From contig NZ_JBHSFQ010000007.1 of assembly GCF_042653925.1 (NCBI RefSeq), positions 62,001 through 126,000 on the forward strand: a DNA stretch of 64,000 nucleotides. The letters are read 5' to 3'. The stretch comes from Nocardiopsis_B mangrovi (GTDB lineage Bacteria > Actinomycetota > Actinomycetes > Streptosporangiales > Streptosporangiaceae). Within the stretch, counting starts at the first letter, position 1. Every line of letters begins with the position of its first letter. A program made the translations under genes and the position numbers. This document shows, piece by piece, positions 26,659 through 35,115 of the stretch. The notes under the pieces were generated by a model. That model was not told the origin of the DNA. It ran no database searches and saw only the letters and a program-made list of their open reading frames with translations.

Positions 26659-26849
26659 GCGGCCGTCCGGAACGGTGAGCCCCGGCAACCGTCACATCCG
26701 CTGACGCTCCGCCTTCAGGCCCGACGGCCGCCCTCGCCCCTTGGCCGCTGGGTGTTGTCCGCCGCATAGGCATGCCGGCCTGCCAGGATCACGTGCGTGA
26801 GCATGATCGATCATCGATCCCGGGTCCCCGACGACGAGTTCGACTTCCA

Positions 26850-26919
26850 CCCGTGATCCGAACACGGTGCTGGGGCCGCGCGTGCACGCGCGGCCCCAGC
26901 ACCGTGTTCGGATCACGGG
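26850..26919. repeat. Perfect 70-bp palindrome with no spacer
   Basis: Both 35-base halves match base for base, beginning CCCGTGATCC and centred on GTGCAC at 26882-26887. It ends 5 bp below the stop of the leftward MerR gene, so in RNA it would form a very strong terminator hairpin. The 316-bp gap 26609-26924 holds only this and the ABC-F stem-loop. Confidence 0.95.
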
Positions 26920-26924
26920 AGAGG

Positions 26925-27800
26925 TCAGTAATCGTCCTCTTCGTCGCCCTCCACCTCGCTGAGGAGGAGCAGTGGCATGGCGGTCTCGATGCCGTCCTCG
27001 TGCAGGACATGGCGGGCCTCCGCCGAAGAGGCGAAGTAGCCTTCCGGGGCCTGGTGCGTGACCAGTTGGACGCCGGCCATGGAGAACTTGGCCGCCGTGT
27101 GCCGGCCGGGCATACGGATGGACAACTCTTCCCGGGCCGCGAAGTCCTGGACGTCGACCTTCTCCTCCAGCGCCGCGAGCGCGTCGGAGCCGGCGCTGAT
27201 CGAGAGCTTGGCCAACCAGTGAGGGCCCTCCAGAGAGAGAAACCCTCTCTTCTGCTCGGGGGTCTCCAAGGCCATGGTGAACCAGGGGGTGCCCGCGACG
27301 GCGGCGCCGTGCTCCTCGGCCAGGGCGCGCAGTTCCTGCGCCGCTACTGCGGCCGCGTCGGCCACCTCGCCCCAGTCGTACCGGTCCGGCTGGCCCCGCC
27401 GCTTCTCCACAGCGACCGGAGGAACGAGCGTCGACAGCACCGTCATCTGCGGCACCTTCTTGAGTTCGACCTCGGGCCAGGAGGTGAGCAGCTCGCGAGC
27501 GGTGTCGAGCGCCTCGTCCTCGACCGCACGCCTGTGGCGCAGCATCGCGGTGTGTTCCTGGAGCAGCTCGATGGCGGTGTCCGGGGCGTCCAGAGCCCGG
27601 CGCACGTCCTTGACGCTCATTCCGGCACCGCGCAGCGCCGTGACCAGCAGGGCCCTTTCGATCTGTTCCAAGTCGTAGCCGCGGTAGCCGGTCTCCTCGT
27701 CGACCGTCGCGGGGACCAGAAGGCCCTCGGAGTGGTAGAAGCGCAACGTCTGCGGCGAGAGGTCGCTGATCTCGCTGAAGTCCTTGATGAACAGGTTCAT
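26925..27800 (-). CDS. MerR-family regulator, BmrR-like architecture
   Basis: 291 residues. The N-terminal MerR winged helix (ISDLSPQTLRFYHSEGLL, then TGYRGYDLEQIERA) is followed by a coiled linker and a C-terminal domain of about 150 residues resembling GyrI-like ligand-binding domains, ending in an acidic tail EVEGDEEDDY. Expected to sense a drug-like ligand. The promoter at 27807-27837 has a 19-bp spacer with a dyad, so autoregulation is likely. The start ATG 27800 lies about 7 nt from the -10, suggesting a leaderless message. The gene ends just before the 70-bp palindrome. Confidence 0.88.
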   Translation of the reverse strand: MNLFIKDFSEISDLSPQTLRFYHSEGLLVPATVDEETGYRGYDLEQIERALLVTALRGAGMSVKDVRRALDAPDTAIELLQEHTAMLRHRRAVEDEALDTARELLTSWPEVELKKVPQMTVLSTLVPPVAVEKRRGQPDRYDWGEVADAAAVAAQELRALAEEHGAAVAGTPWFTMALETPEQKRGFLSLEGPHWLAKLSISAGSDALAALEEKVDVQDFAAREELSIRMPGRHTAAKFSMAGVQLVTHQAPEGYFASSAEARHVLHEDGIETAMPLLLLSEVEGDEEDDY

Positions 27801-28060
27801 ACCGCCAGTGTCGGGCTTGCGGTAACCACAAGGTCAAGCCCACGCCCCACGCGTGCCCGACGCGCGCCCGGGACCTCGTACGCAGTAACGCACACGTCGT
27901 CCGGGCGCGGGAGGGCACCGAACCCGAACGCCAGTCCCGCGTTGAACCCCTGCCGGAGTTCGAGGGCCGGCGCGTACGCGGACTCCGTGAGAATGACGTT
28001 CTCGGTGGTGATCCCGCGTGCGGTGGGAGGCTGCGCTTCTATGGCTGTGTGGCCGTCCAT
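27797..28060 (-). CDS. Small hypothetical ORF overlapping the MerR start (ATGA)
   Basis: 87 codons from ATG 28060 with GGAAGG 5 nt upstream. Its TGA overlaps the MerR ATG as ATGA, and its third positions are mostly G/C. I do not recognise the product; no signal peptide or motif is visible. Against it, the MerR promoter and dyad lie inside its last 15 codons. It may be a real coupled gene or a chance frame. Confidence 0.3.
   Translation of the reverse strand: MDGHTAIEAQPPTARGITTENVILTESAYAPALELRQGFNAGLAFGFGALPRPDDVCVTAYEVPGARRARVGRGLDLVVTASPTLAV
27807..27837 (-). promoter_or_regulatory. MerR-type promoter with 19-bp spacer
   Basis: Reading leftward: -35 TTGACC (27837-27832), 19-bp spacer, -10 GACACT (27812-27807). 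The spacer holds the dyad CTTGTGGTTACCGCAAG (27832-27816). Spacers of 19 bp are characteristic of MerR-activated promoters. The predicted transcript starts at about the MerR ATG. Confidence 0.7.
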
Positions 28061-28334
28061 GGTGCCTTCCCGGGGGTCGGCCGGCCCGGCGGAGTGTCCG
28101 CGAACGTGTGTCCGTCGACCTCTATGCCCGGAGGACTTCCTTCGGTGCGCAGTAGGGGATCTTGCCGCTGACCTTGGGGGTCGAGACTGGTAGGCGCCGT
28201 TGGTCCAGTGATCTGTGTATTCTTCGGGGCTTCCACCAACCCGGTCACTGTGTGTGGTCGCTGGGGACGGCACTGATCCTGCCGACCTGTGCACACGAGG
28301 AAGCCCCCGCAACCGATGCGCGGGTTCTAGCGGT
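28061..28334. other. Intergenic region, no gene recognised
   Basis: Between the small ORF and the SDR terminator. Reading frames here give Arg/Pro/His-rich shadows. Local base composition is a little lower in GC than nearby genes around 28140-28250, which could mean a decayed insertion, but no homologous reading frame can be named. Confidence 0.4.
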
Positions 28335-28369
28335 CCCCGCAACACCCTGGAGTTCAGGGAGTTGCGGGG
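28335..28369 (-). terminator. Stem-loop after the SDR gene
   Basis: CCCCGCAAC (28335-28343) pairs with GTTGCGGGG (28361-28369); an inner CCCTG/CAGGG stem closes a 5-nt loop. It lies 12 bp downstream of the SDR stop in the leftward direction. Confidence 0.65.
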
Positions 28370-28381
28370 TCTTCCTCGGCA

Positions 28382-29143
28382 TCAGAGGAATGCGCCGCCG
28401 GAAACCTCGAGACGCTGAGCAGTGACCCAGCGCAGGTCCTCGGAGGCCAGCGTGGCGATGGCGTCGCCGATCTCTTCGGGTTCGCCGACGCGGCCGAGCG
28501 CGGTCTGCTGGGCAAGGCTCTGGCGCATCTCGGCATCGTCCCGCATGGCTCCGCCGTTGAAGTCGGTGGCGGTCGGCCCCGGAGCGATGGAGTTGACCCG
28601 GATACCGCGGAGGCCGAGCTCTGCGGCCAACGTGCGGCTCAGGGCCTCGACGGCGGCCTTGGAGGCGGAGTAGACCGAGGTCGCGGGGCTGGTGTGGCGG
28701 CTCAGTGACGACGAGACGTTGATGATGCTGGCGCCCTGCGCCAATATCGGCAGAAGCGACTGGATGAGGAAGAACGTGCCCCGGACATTCGTGTCGAACA
28801 CTGTGTCGAAGTCGTCGAGCGTGACAGCTTCCAGCGGGCCGAAAACGCCCACTCCTGCGTTGTTGACCACGATGTCGAGCCGCGAAACGTCACCCCGGCG
28901 TTCCAGCAGTCCGCTCAGCTCGGCGACGAAGGCTGTGAAAGAGGAGACATCACCGATGTCGAGTCGCAGCACAGCGGCAGCCCCGCCCGCGGACTGCACC
29001 TGCCGTGCCGTCTCCTCGGCGCCGTCCGCATCACCGCGATGGGTGACAACGACATGCACCCCGCGCGCCGCGAGGGCGAGAGCGGTACTCCGTCCCAGGC
29101 CACGGTTCGCGCCGGTCACCAAAGCGATCCTGTTGTCTGCCAT
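28382..29143 (-). CDS. SDR-family NAD(P)-dependent oxidoreductase
   Basis: 253 residues, classical short-chain dehydrogenase. The nucleotide site is TGANRGLG, followed by NNAG, catalytic Ser in INVSSS, Tyr and Lys in YSASK, and a C-terminal GRVGEPEEIG, full length for the family. The substrate is not predictable. Divergent from a TetR gene with two matching palindromes between them, so it is probably the repressor's target, induced by an unknown small molecule. Confidence 0.93.
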   Translation of the reverse strand: MADNRIALVTGANRGLGRSTALALAARGVHVVVTHRGDADGAEETARQVQSAGGAAAVLRLDIGDVSSFTAFVAELSGLLERRGDVSRLDIVVNNAGVGVFGPLEAVTLDDFDTVFDTNVRGTFFLIQSLLPILAQGASIINVSSSLSRHTSPATSVYSASKAAVEALSRTLAAELGLRGIRVNSIAPGPTATDFNGGAMRDDAEMRQSLAQQTALGRVGEPEEIGDAIATLASEDLRWVTAQRLEVSGGAFL

Positions 29144-29199
29144 CGAATGCTCCTACATCACATGGCGCCCGAAAGACAGGAAGCGCCACAGATCAGATG

Positions 29200-29265
29200 C
29201 GAGTCGAACGACTCGCCTTTCTTCTGCACCGTACGCCGACCAAGAAAGGCGAGTCAAGTGACTCG
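29200..29265. promoter_or_regulatory. Twin TetR operators in the SDR-TetR intergenic region
   Basis: Two 16-bp dyads, CGAGTCG-AA-CGACTCG (29200-29215) and CGAGTCA-AG-TGACTCG (29250-29265), are 50 bp apart. They are themselves the ends of a larger inverted repeat (GACTCGCCTTTCTT against AAGAAAGGCGAGTC). The second overlaps a -35-like GTGACT; a -10-like CATACT (29280-29285) lies 7 nt before the TetR ATG, so the TetR message may be leaderless. Confidence 0.75.
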
Positions 29266-29291
29266 TCTCGGATGTGGGGCATACTGCGTAC

Positions 29292-29927
29292 ATGGCAGCA
29301 GAGCTCTCCGCGCATCACCGCCGACTCGCCCAGCACAAGCGCGAGTCGATCATCTCCGCGGCCACGGAGTTGTTCCTGGACCGCGGCTACGACGGCACCT
29401 CGCTCGCCCGCATCGCCGAAGCGGCGGCGGTCTCAAAGTCCACCCTTTTCAAGCAGTTCCCCACCAAGGCGGCTCTCTTCGAGGCCATCGTCACCGAGTC
29501 CTGGCAACGTGACGCCGGCGACGCTGTCGCGCGACCTCAGACCGGGGACCTGCGCGCCGGGCTGCGGTCCATCGGTCACCGCTATGCCGATCTGATCGGC
29601 CGGCCCGGCATGACAGCCCTGTTCCGCATCGTCATCGCCGAACTGCCCCGCTTCCCCGAACTGGGAAGGATGCAGTTTCAGCTCGGCAAACTGCCCTACT
29701 TCGCCTCCGTCCAGCACTACCTGGAATCCGAGCACGAGGCCGGCAACGCCGATGTCCCCGACGCCGAGAGCGCCGCCAACCAGTTCCTCGGCATGATCGC
29801 CAACTACGTCCTGTGGCCTCGCATGCTGCTGACCGACTGGAACCCCGCATCCCCTGACACCCGCTACGCCGTCGAGCAAGCCGTGCAGACCATGCTTGCC
29901 CGCTACGCCTCTGACCCGTCGGCCTGA
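29292..29927 (+). CDS. TetR-family transcriptional repressor
   Basis: 211 residues. The N-terminal HTH covers about residues 11-57 (ISAATELFLDRGYDGTSLARI, then VSKSTLFKQFPTKAALF), followed by a helical ligand domain. ATG 29292 is chosen over GTG 29274 because a -10-like element ends 7 nt upstream. It probably represses itself and the divergent SDR through the twin operators. Confidence 0.92.
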   Translation: MAAELSAHHRRLAQHKRESIISAATELFLDRGYDGTSLARIAEAAAVSKSTLFKQFPTKAALFEAIVTESWQRDAGDAVARPQTGDLRAGLRSIGHRYADLIGRPGMTALFRIVIAELPRFPELGRMQFQLGKLPYFASVQHYLESEHEAGNADVPDAESAANQFLGMIANYVLWPRMLLTDWNPASPDTRYAVEQAVQTMLARYASDPSA

Positions 29928-30032
29928 TCCGCCCGTCGCACGCGGCGGCGTCTGGGCCGGAGCCTCCGAGTGCGCACATAGCTGGGCACGTGAAGCGGTG
30001 CAGTCCCCGCCATCGCTCTAGACCGACTCCAT

Positions 30033-30065
30033 AAAGCCCCCGCAACCGAGGGTTGCGGAAGCTTT
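30033..30065. terminator. Bidirectional stem-loop between convergent TetR genes
   Basis: CCGCAACC (30040-30047) pairs with GGTTGCGG (30051-30058) around GAG; flanking AAAGC and GCTTT extend the stem and give a short T-run. The rest of the 291-bp gap 29928-30218 shows nothing else. Confidence 0.7.
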
Positions 30066-30218
30066 CTCGTGCTCGCCCGGCGATACGGGGGCTTTTCGGG
30101 GGTTGGGAGGATTGCTACAGGATTTGGCGGTAGAGCGCGACCCAGTGACAGGGGGCGTCTGTCCTCTGCCGTGCTTCACTGCTGGGGTTCGATTCCGCTC
30201 TCGGTTGCCTCGACGCGG

Positions 30219-30803
30219 TTATCTGGCGGAGGCCAGTCCGTCCAGGAGCAGCCTCACCACCCGGTCTGTCTGGGCGTTGGCCTCGGGGGTGCCGGGCAGG
30301 TCCCACACTCCGCACAGCGCCAGCAGCACGTCCCCGGCCTCGATGTCCGAACGGGCGTGCCCGGTGGCGGCCGCACCGGCGATGAGCCCGTCCAGGGCGT
30401 CGACCGTCGCCTTGTAGGTCTGCTCCAGCAGTTCCTCGCCGGCCAGGGCGGCGGCGCGGAAGGCATCGCCCAGGCCGGGGCGGGTGCTGCCGTAGCGGCC
30501 GAGGTGGTACAGCCACCGCTGGAGGGCGACCTCGGCTGGGAGGGTGGTCGCCAGTTCGTCGGCCCAGGTGGCGAGTTCGGTCATCTCCTGGTGGTGGACG
30601 GCCAGGACCAGGGTCTCGCGGGTGGGGAAGTGCCGGTACAGGGTGGCGATGCTCACCCGGGCCCGGCGTGCGACCGCTTCCAGGGGCAGGTGCGGGCCCT
30701 CCTGGGGCAGCAGTTCCACGGCGGCCTCCAGGAGCCGGTCGCGGTTGCGCTGGGCGTCGGCCCGCAGTGGCCTGGGCGCGGCCCTGGTCGTGGCGGGTTC
30801 CAT
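30219..30803 (-). CDS. TetR-family transcriptional repressor
   Basis: 194 residues. The HTH reads RDRLLEAAVELLPQEG, then VSIATLYRHFPTRETLV; the C-terminal helical domain contains GDAFRAAALAGEEL. Divergent from the NmrA-SDR pair at 31201-32859. A half-site CCCTACGTTT in its own upstream region (30854-30873) matches the palindromes before NmrA, which suggests it controls both itself and that operon. Confidence 0.92.
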   Translation of the reverse strand: MEPATTRAAPRPLRADAQRNRDRLLEAAVELLPQEGPHLPLEAVARRARVSIATLYRHFPTRETLVLAVHHQEMTELATWADELATTLPAEVALQRWLYHLGRYGSTRPGLGDAFRAAALAGEELLEQTYKATVDALDGLIAGAAATGHARSDIEAGDVLLALCGVWDLPGTPEANAQTDRVVRLLLDGLASAR

Positions 30804-30853
30804 GCGCGTCCTCCCCCTGGGCGGGTGGGCGTGCCCCGTGCACGCCCACCGTC

Positions 30854-30873
30854 AAACGTAGGGCTCTTTGTTT
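30854..30873 (-). promoter_or_regulatory. Candidate autoregulatory TetR operator
   Basis: Imperfect dyad about 50 bp upstream of the TetR start. Read leftward its right half CCCTACGTTT matches nine of ten bases of the operator half CCCTACGCTT found at 31112-31131. Confidence 0.45.
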
Positions 30874-31111
30874 AAAGTACCGCCCGGAAGACGAAAGGCC
30901 CCTGCTCGTGCGGTCCTGCCGCACCCACCGCCCATCGGGCGCTGACCGGCGCGGCCCCGGGTGCAAGCGCGCGGGTGCCCCTTGGCGCCCTTCGGGGTGG
31001 CCGCAGTCGGCTCCTTCCCCGCCCTGTGCGACGTTGCGGCCCCGTCGCGGCCGCGACGCCAACGCTCAGGCTCGGTGTGGCTCTCACCTGGTCTCATGTG
31101 CCGAAGCGCAC
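30874..31111. other. Intergenic region upstream of the NmrA operators, no gene seen
   Basis: GC-rich stretch between the TetR promoter and the NmrA operators. Frames across it give only Arg/Pro-rich shadows without a start and ribosome site. Confidence 0.4.
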
Positions 31112-31165
31112 AAGCGTAGGACCCTACGCTTGATGTACGGTGATGAAGCGTAGGATCCTACGCTT
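31112..31165 (+). promoter_or_regulatory. Pair of 20-bp palindromic operators before the NmrA-SDR operon
   Basis: AAGCGTAGGACCCTACGCTT at 31112-31131 (central mismatch only) and the perfect palindrome AAGCGTAGGATCCTACGCTT at 31146-31165, centres 34 bp apart. They end 35 bp before the NmrA start and probably block its promoter when the TetR protein (30219-30803) is bound. Confidence 0.8.
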
Positions 31166-31200
31166 CATGCGCGTATGCGCCTTTCGAGAGGACACCCCCA

Positions 31201-32087
31201 TGCCCACCATCGCTGTCACCGGCGCCACCGGTAACCTCGGCGGCCTCGTCATGGACCACCTGCTCACCTCGGGCGTCGCGGCCGGCGACGTCATCCCCCT
31301 GGTGCGCTCGGACGCCAAGGGCAGGCGCTTCGCCGCCCGAGGCATGGCCCCGCGCGTGGCCACCTACGACGACCCCGAGGGTTTCGCCCGCGCGATCGAG
31401 GGGGTGGACAAGCTCGTCCTCATCTCCCCGCCCTCCCCGGACAACGCAGTTCGTCTGCAGCAGCTCCACGGGGCGGTCATGGCCGTCCACGCCTCGAACC
31501 TGACCCAGCTGGCCTACGTGGGACTGGCCGACCCCGAGGAGCGGCCCTTCTGCCTCGAAGACGTCGACCTGGCCATCGAGCACTCGATCCTGGCCGCGGG
31601 CATCCCGTTCACGTTCCTGCGCAACTCGGTCTACCTCGACGAGCTCGGCCCCGAGCTGGCCGCGGCGGCCGCCTCCGGCGAGCTGCTCTCGGCCACCGGC
31701 AACCACCCGATGAACTGGGCGCCGCGCGCCGACATGGCCGCGGCCATCGCGGGAGCCGTCACCCAGGAGGGCCACCTCGGCGCGACCTACAACCTCGTCA
31801 GCCCCGAGCCCTACACCTACGACGACATCGCCGCCCTGCTCAGCCAGGCCACCGGCCGCCCAGTGACCCACCGCGCCGCCCCCGGCCCCGACGTCGTCCA
31901 GTCGCTCACGACCTGGGGCATGGACCCCGACCACGCCCAGGCCATGGTCGAGGACTTCCAGGCCGCGATCGCCACGGGCAAGTGCCACACCACCGGCGGC
32001 GACATCGAACGCCTGTCCGGACGCTCGGGCCGCCCCACCGCGGACTACCTCGTCTCCCTGGCCCAGAGCGCCCAGAGCTCGCGCTGA
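31201..32087 (+). CDS. NmrA/NAD(P)H-binding atypical SDR
   Basis: 295 residues from ATG 31201, with GAGAGGA upstream; the longer frame from 31140 runs through the operator and is rejected. The N-terminal TGATGNLGG Rossmann motif, the SPPSPDNAVR loop and TFLRNSVYLDEL are typical of NmrA-like proteins (quinone oxidoreductase QorB type or redox sensors). First gene of a two-gene operon with an SDR 43 bp downstream. Likely response to a quinone or electrophile, by family only. Confidence 0.9.
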
Positions 32088-32130
32088 GCCCGGCCCCACC
32101 CCAGGACCCACGCACAGAAGGCAACAGACC

Positions 32131-32859
32131 ATGCACATCACCGACCAGGTCGCCCTCGTGACGGGCGCCAACCGCGGCATCGGCCGCCAGTTCGTGCTCG
32201 AACTCCTGGAGCGCGACGTCAGCAAGGTCTACGCGGCGGTCCGCCGCCCCGAGACCGTCGACTTCGACGACCCGCGGGTGGTACCGCTGCGCCTGGACCT
32301 GCTCGACCACCAGTCGATCGCCGCGGCCGCCACGACCGCCGACGACGTCACCCTGATCGTCAACAACGCGGGCATCTCCACCGGCGCCTCCCTGGTCACG
32401 GGCGACCTCGACCAGGTGCGCCATGAGATGGACACCCACTTCTGGGGCACTCTCGACGTGATCCGCGCGTTCGCGCCCGTCCTGAAGGCCAACGGCGGAG
32501 GCGGCATCGTCAACGTGCTGTCCGCGCTGGCGTGGTTCTCCACCCTCGGTGCCGGCGCCTACGCCGCGGCCAAGTCCGCCGCGTGGAACATGACCAACGG
32601 CGTGCGCCTGGAGCTCGCAGCCCAGGGCACGCACGTGCAGGCCGTCCTGTTCGGCGTGGCCAGGACCGACCTGGCCAAGGAGGGCTACGACGGGCCCATG
32701 ATCGAGCCGCGCGAGGTGCCGCGCCGCTCCTTCGATGGACTGGCCTCAGGGGAGATCGAGGTCGTGGTGGACGACACCACCGCGGTGGTCAAGGACTACC
32801 TCTCCGGGGACCGCGCCGAGTTCTACTCACAGATCACCGAGAAGCTCGGCGTCAGCTGA
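32131..32859 (+). CDS. SDR-family oxidoreductase
   Basis: 242 residues. TGANRGIG near the N-terminus, NNAG, catalytic Ser in VLSALAWF, Tyr and Lys in YAAAK. An upstream AGAAGG serves ATG 32131. Second gene of the TetR-controlled NmrA-SDR operon. Substrate unknown; probably shares an inducer with NmrA. Confidence 0.93.
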   Translation: MHITDQVALVTGANRGIGRQFVLELLERDVSKVYAAVRRPETVDFDDPRVVPLRLDLLDHQSIAAAATTADDVTLIVNNAGISTGASLVTGDLDQVRHEMDTHFWGTLDVIRAFAPVLKANGGGGIVNVLSALAWFSTLGAGAYAAAKSAAWNMTNGVRLELAAQGTHVQAVLFGVARTDLAKEGYDGPMIEPREVPRRSFDGLASGEIEVVVDDTTAVVKDYLSGDRAEFYSQITEKLGVS

Positions 32860-33054
32860 GCTCAGCGGAAGGGGCGAGCCGGCGATGAGGCCGTCAAAGA
32901 CGGTACTCATGCGCCGTGTAGGACCTGCGAACAGGACGAATCGGCCCCGCCGCGGTACCGTCGTCCAGGTCACGGTTCTACCGCTCAAACCTGTGGCGAT
33001 CCCGGCCTGGGGGGCGGGCCCGCGTAGGGCCACCCCGACGCCCGCCTGAGGAGG

Positions 33055-34221
33055 TCAGTTCGCCAAATGGGCTTCGAGCGCGTCGGCCGCCGCCACAGCC
33101 CCTCCGGCCGCGCGCAGCTTCTTGCTCATTTCCGTGACATTGCCGCGGATGTGCTGGTCGGCGTGGACCTGGTCGACGCTGCCGCGCAGCAGGCCGGCGG
33201 TGATGCCGGCGTTGTCGAGCCGGAGCGCGTACCCCAGGTCCTCGGCCCGGCGCGCGTTCGCCTCCTGCTCGGCCATCTGGGGCACCGCGACCATCGGGAC
33301 GCCGAAGTACAGGGACTCCATCGTGGAGTTCATACCGGCGTGTGTGAGGAACACGTCGGCGTCGCGGAGTACCGCGGGCTGCGGGAATGACGGGCGGACG
33401 TCGAAGTTCCCGGGCACCGGGCCGAGCAGGGAAACGTCGACATGGTCACCGACCGCCATCGCCACGCGCCACATGCCGTCGCCGAACGCCTTCAGGCAGT
33501 CCCGGAAGAAGTCGGGCTGGTTGTTGAAGGCGGTGCCCAGCGAGATGAACAGCAGTGGTCTGCCCGGTTCCGGGGCCTGCCAGCTGTCGTCGGTGTCCCG
33601 GATGCCGATGGAGGGGCCGACGAAGTGGAAGCGCTCGTCGAAGGTGTCCCCGGCGAACTGGAACTCGCGGGGGATGAACACGATGTTCAGCGGTGCCGGT
33701 GCGCCCTCCATGGGGCTGACCCGCTTGACGCCCAGATCGGCGGCGAGTTGCTCGCTCATCCGCTGCATCAGCGGGACGATCTCCTGCATGTCGGCGGGAA
33801 ACCCTGCGGAGCCCCCGGGGACCGCGTCCGGGGCGCCGGGCAACATGTCCAGGAGCGACATGTTCTCGTGGCCGGCGTGGGTGGAGTGGAGCGCGATGCC
33901 GGGCAGGCCGAGCCGTTCGGCGGTGAAGCGTTCCTCCAGGGCGGTCACGCCATCGCGGGTCGAGGTGAGGAAAAAGTCCAGCACGCGGCTCATGTCGGCG
34001 GGGTTGACGCCGGACTGGCCACTGGCCGCGTTGCCGAACTCCGCGAACGGTATCTCGCCGGGCAGGGCGAGCGCTGTGGCGCCGGCGGATTCGACGGTGG
34101 GGTGGAAAGCCTCGTTCACGGCGTAGCCGACGCGGTGGCCGCGGCGCACGAGTTCGCGCACCAGCGGCAGTGTCGGGTTGATGTGTCCATGGGCGGGCAG
34201 GGTGGCGAAGGCGATGTGCAT
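33055..34221 (-). CDS. Macrolide-type (MGT/GT1) glycosyltransferase
   Basis: 388 residues, GT-B fold. The N-terminal acceptor domain begins ATLPAHGHINPTLPLV. The C-terminal nucleotide-sugar site reads THAGMNSTMESLYFGVPMV, the GT1 signature with the conserved GVP loop. Length and motifs match the OleD/OleI/Mgt enzymes that add UDP-glucose to macrolides and inactivate them. Last gene of the TetR-ATPase-permease operon (34 bp after the permease). Sugar tailoring of the product is possible, but linkage to an exporter favours resistance. Confidence 0.9.
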   Translation of the reverse strand: MHIAFATLPAHGHINPTLPLVRELVRRGHRVGYAVNEAFHPTVESAGATALALPGEIPFAEFGNAASGQSGVNPADMSRVLDFFLTSTRDGVTALEERFTAERLGLPGIALHSTHAGHENMSLLDMLPGAPDAVPGGSAGFPADMQEIVPLMQRMSEQLAADLGVKRVSPMEGAPAPLNIVFIPREFQFAGDTFDERFHFVGPSIGIRDTDDSWQAPEPGRPLLFISLGTAFNNQPDFFRDCLKAFGDGMWRVAMAVGDHVDVSLLGPVPGNFDVRPSFPQPAVLRDADVFLTHAGMNSTMESLYFGVPMVAVPQMAEQEANARRAEDLGYALRLDNAGITAGLLRGSVDQVHADQHIRGNVTEMSKKLRAAGGAVAAADALEAHLAN

Positions 34222-34255
34222 GGGTGCCTCTCTTTCGGACTGGTAAGGGGCCGTC

Positions 34256-35110
34256 TCAGAGCGGGCGGCGGAAGCCCCTGACGGCGGTGGCGATTCCGAT
34301 CAGGCAGAGCAGGGCGCTGGTGGCCACGGCCAGGATCACGCCGTTGCCCACGGGCAGGTCCAGGGAGAGGTTGCGGGAGGCGTCCACGGCGTAGGTGAGC
34401 GGGTTGATCTGCGCGATCACCCGCAGCCAGGCCGGCAGCGAGTCGAGCGGGACGAAGGCGCTGGAGGCGAACATCAGCGGGAACATGGCCAGGAAGCCGA
34501 CGCTCTGCATCACCTCTTCCTTGCGCAGCCAGGTGGCGATGGCCAGGAACACCCAGGTCAGCGCCCAGGCCACGAGCAGCGCCAGCAGTGTGGCCGCGAG
34601 CACACCGCCCACGCCGCCCGCGGGATCGAACCCGAACACCGCGGTCGCCACGAGCAGCAGGATGAGCAGCTGCGCCGCGGTCCGGACCAGGTCGGACAGG
34701 CTGCGGGCGATCAGCACCGAGCTCAGCCCGATGGGCAGCGACCGGAAGCGGGCGATCACCCCGTTCTTCATGTCGGTGATCAGCCCGACACCGGATTGCA
34801 GCGCGGCGCCGATGCCCGTGGTGACCAGGATCGCGGGCATCAGGTAGTCGATGTAGCTGTCGCCCTGCTCGGCGACGCTGCCGAGCATCGCCTGGCCGAA
34901 GACCTGGCTGAACAGCACCAGCATGATCAGCGGTTGCAACAGGCTGAAGACGATGATCTGCGGATCCTTGACCATGGCGCGCAGGGACCGGCCGGTGAGC
35001 ACGCGGATCTGGGTGGCGAAACCGGCGCCGTGCCAGTCGCGGCGCGCCGGCGCCGGTTGCCGGTCGGTTGCGGGGACGGTGCTCGTGGTGGTGGTCATCG
35101 GGTTTCCCAT
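34256..35110 (-). CDS. ABC-2 type transporter permease, DrrB-like
   Basis: 284 residues from ATG 35110, 5 bp after the ATPase stop (ATG 35098 is an alternative). Six hydrophobic segments in the second two-thirds (LLQPLIMLVLFSQVF, SAFVPLDSLPAW loop before the last helices), as in DrrB of daunorubicin export. Works with the upstream DrrA-like ATPase to export a hydrophobic drug or lipid. Confidence 0.92.
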   Translation of the reverse strand: MGNPMTTTTSTVPATDRQPAPARRDWHGAGFATQIRVLTGRSLRAMVKDPQIIVFSLLQPLIMLVLFSQVFGQAMLGSVAEQGDSYIDYLMPAILVTTGIGAALQSGVGLITDMKNGVIARFRSLPIGLSSVLIARSLSDLVRTAAQLLILLLVATAVFGFDPAGGVGGVLAATLLALLVAWALTWVFLAIATWLRKEEVMQSVGFLAMFPLMFASSAFVPLDSLPAWLRVIAQINPLTYAVDASRNLSLDLPVGNGVILAVATSALLCLIGIATAVRGFRRPL

Positions 35111-35115
35111 CGGGT

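Noticed and set aside
30183..30197. tRNA T-loop-like GGTTCGATTCC
   Set aside because: The flanking bases do not form a T-stem, and no acceptor, D or anticodon arms fit around it.
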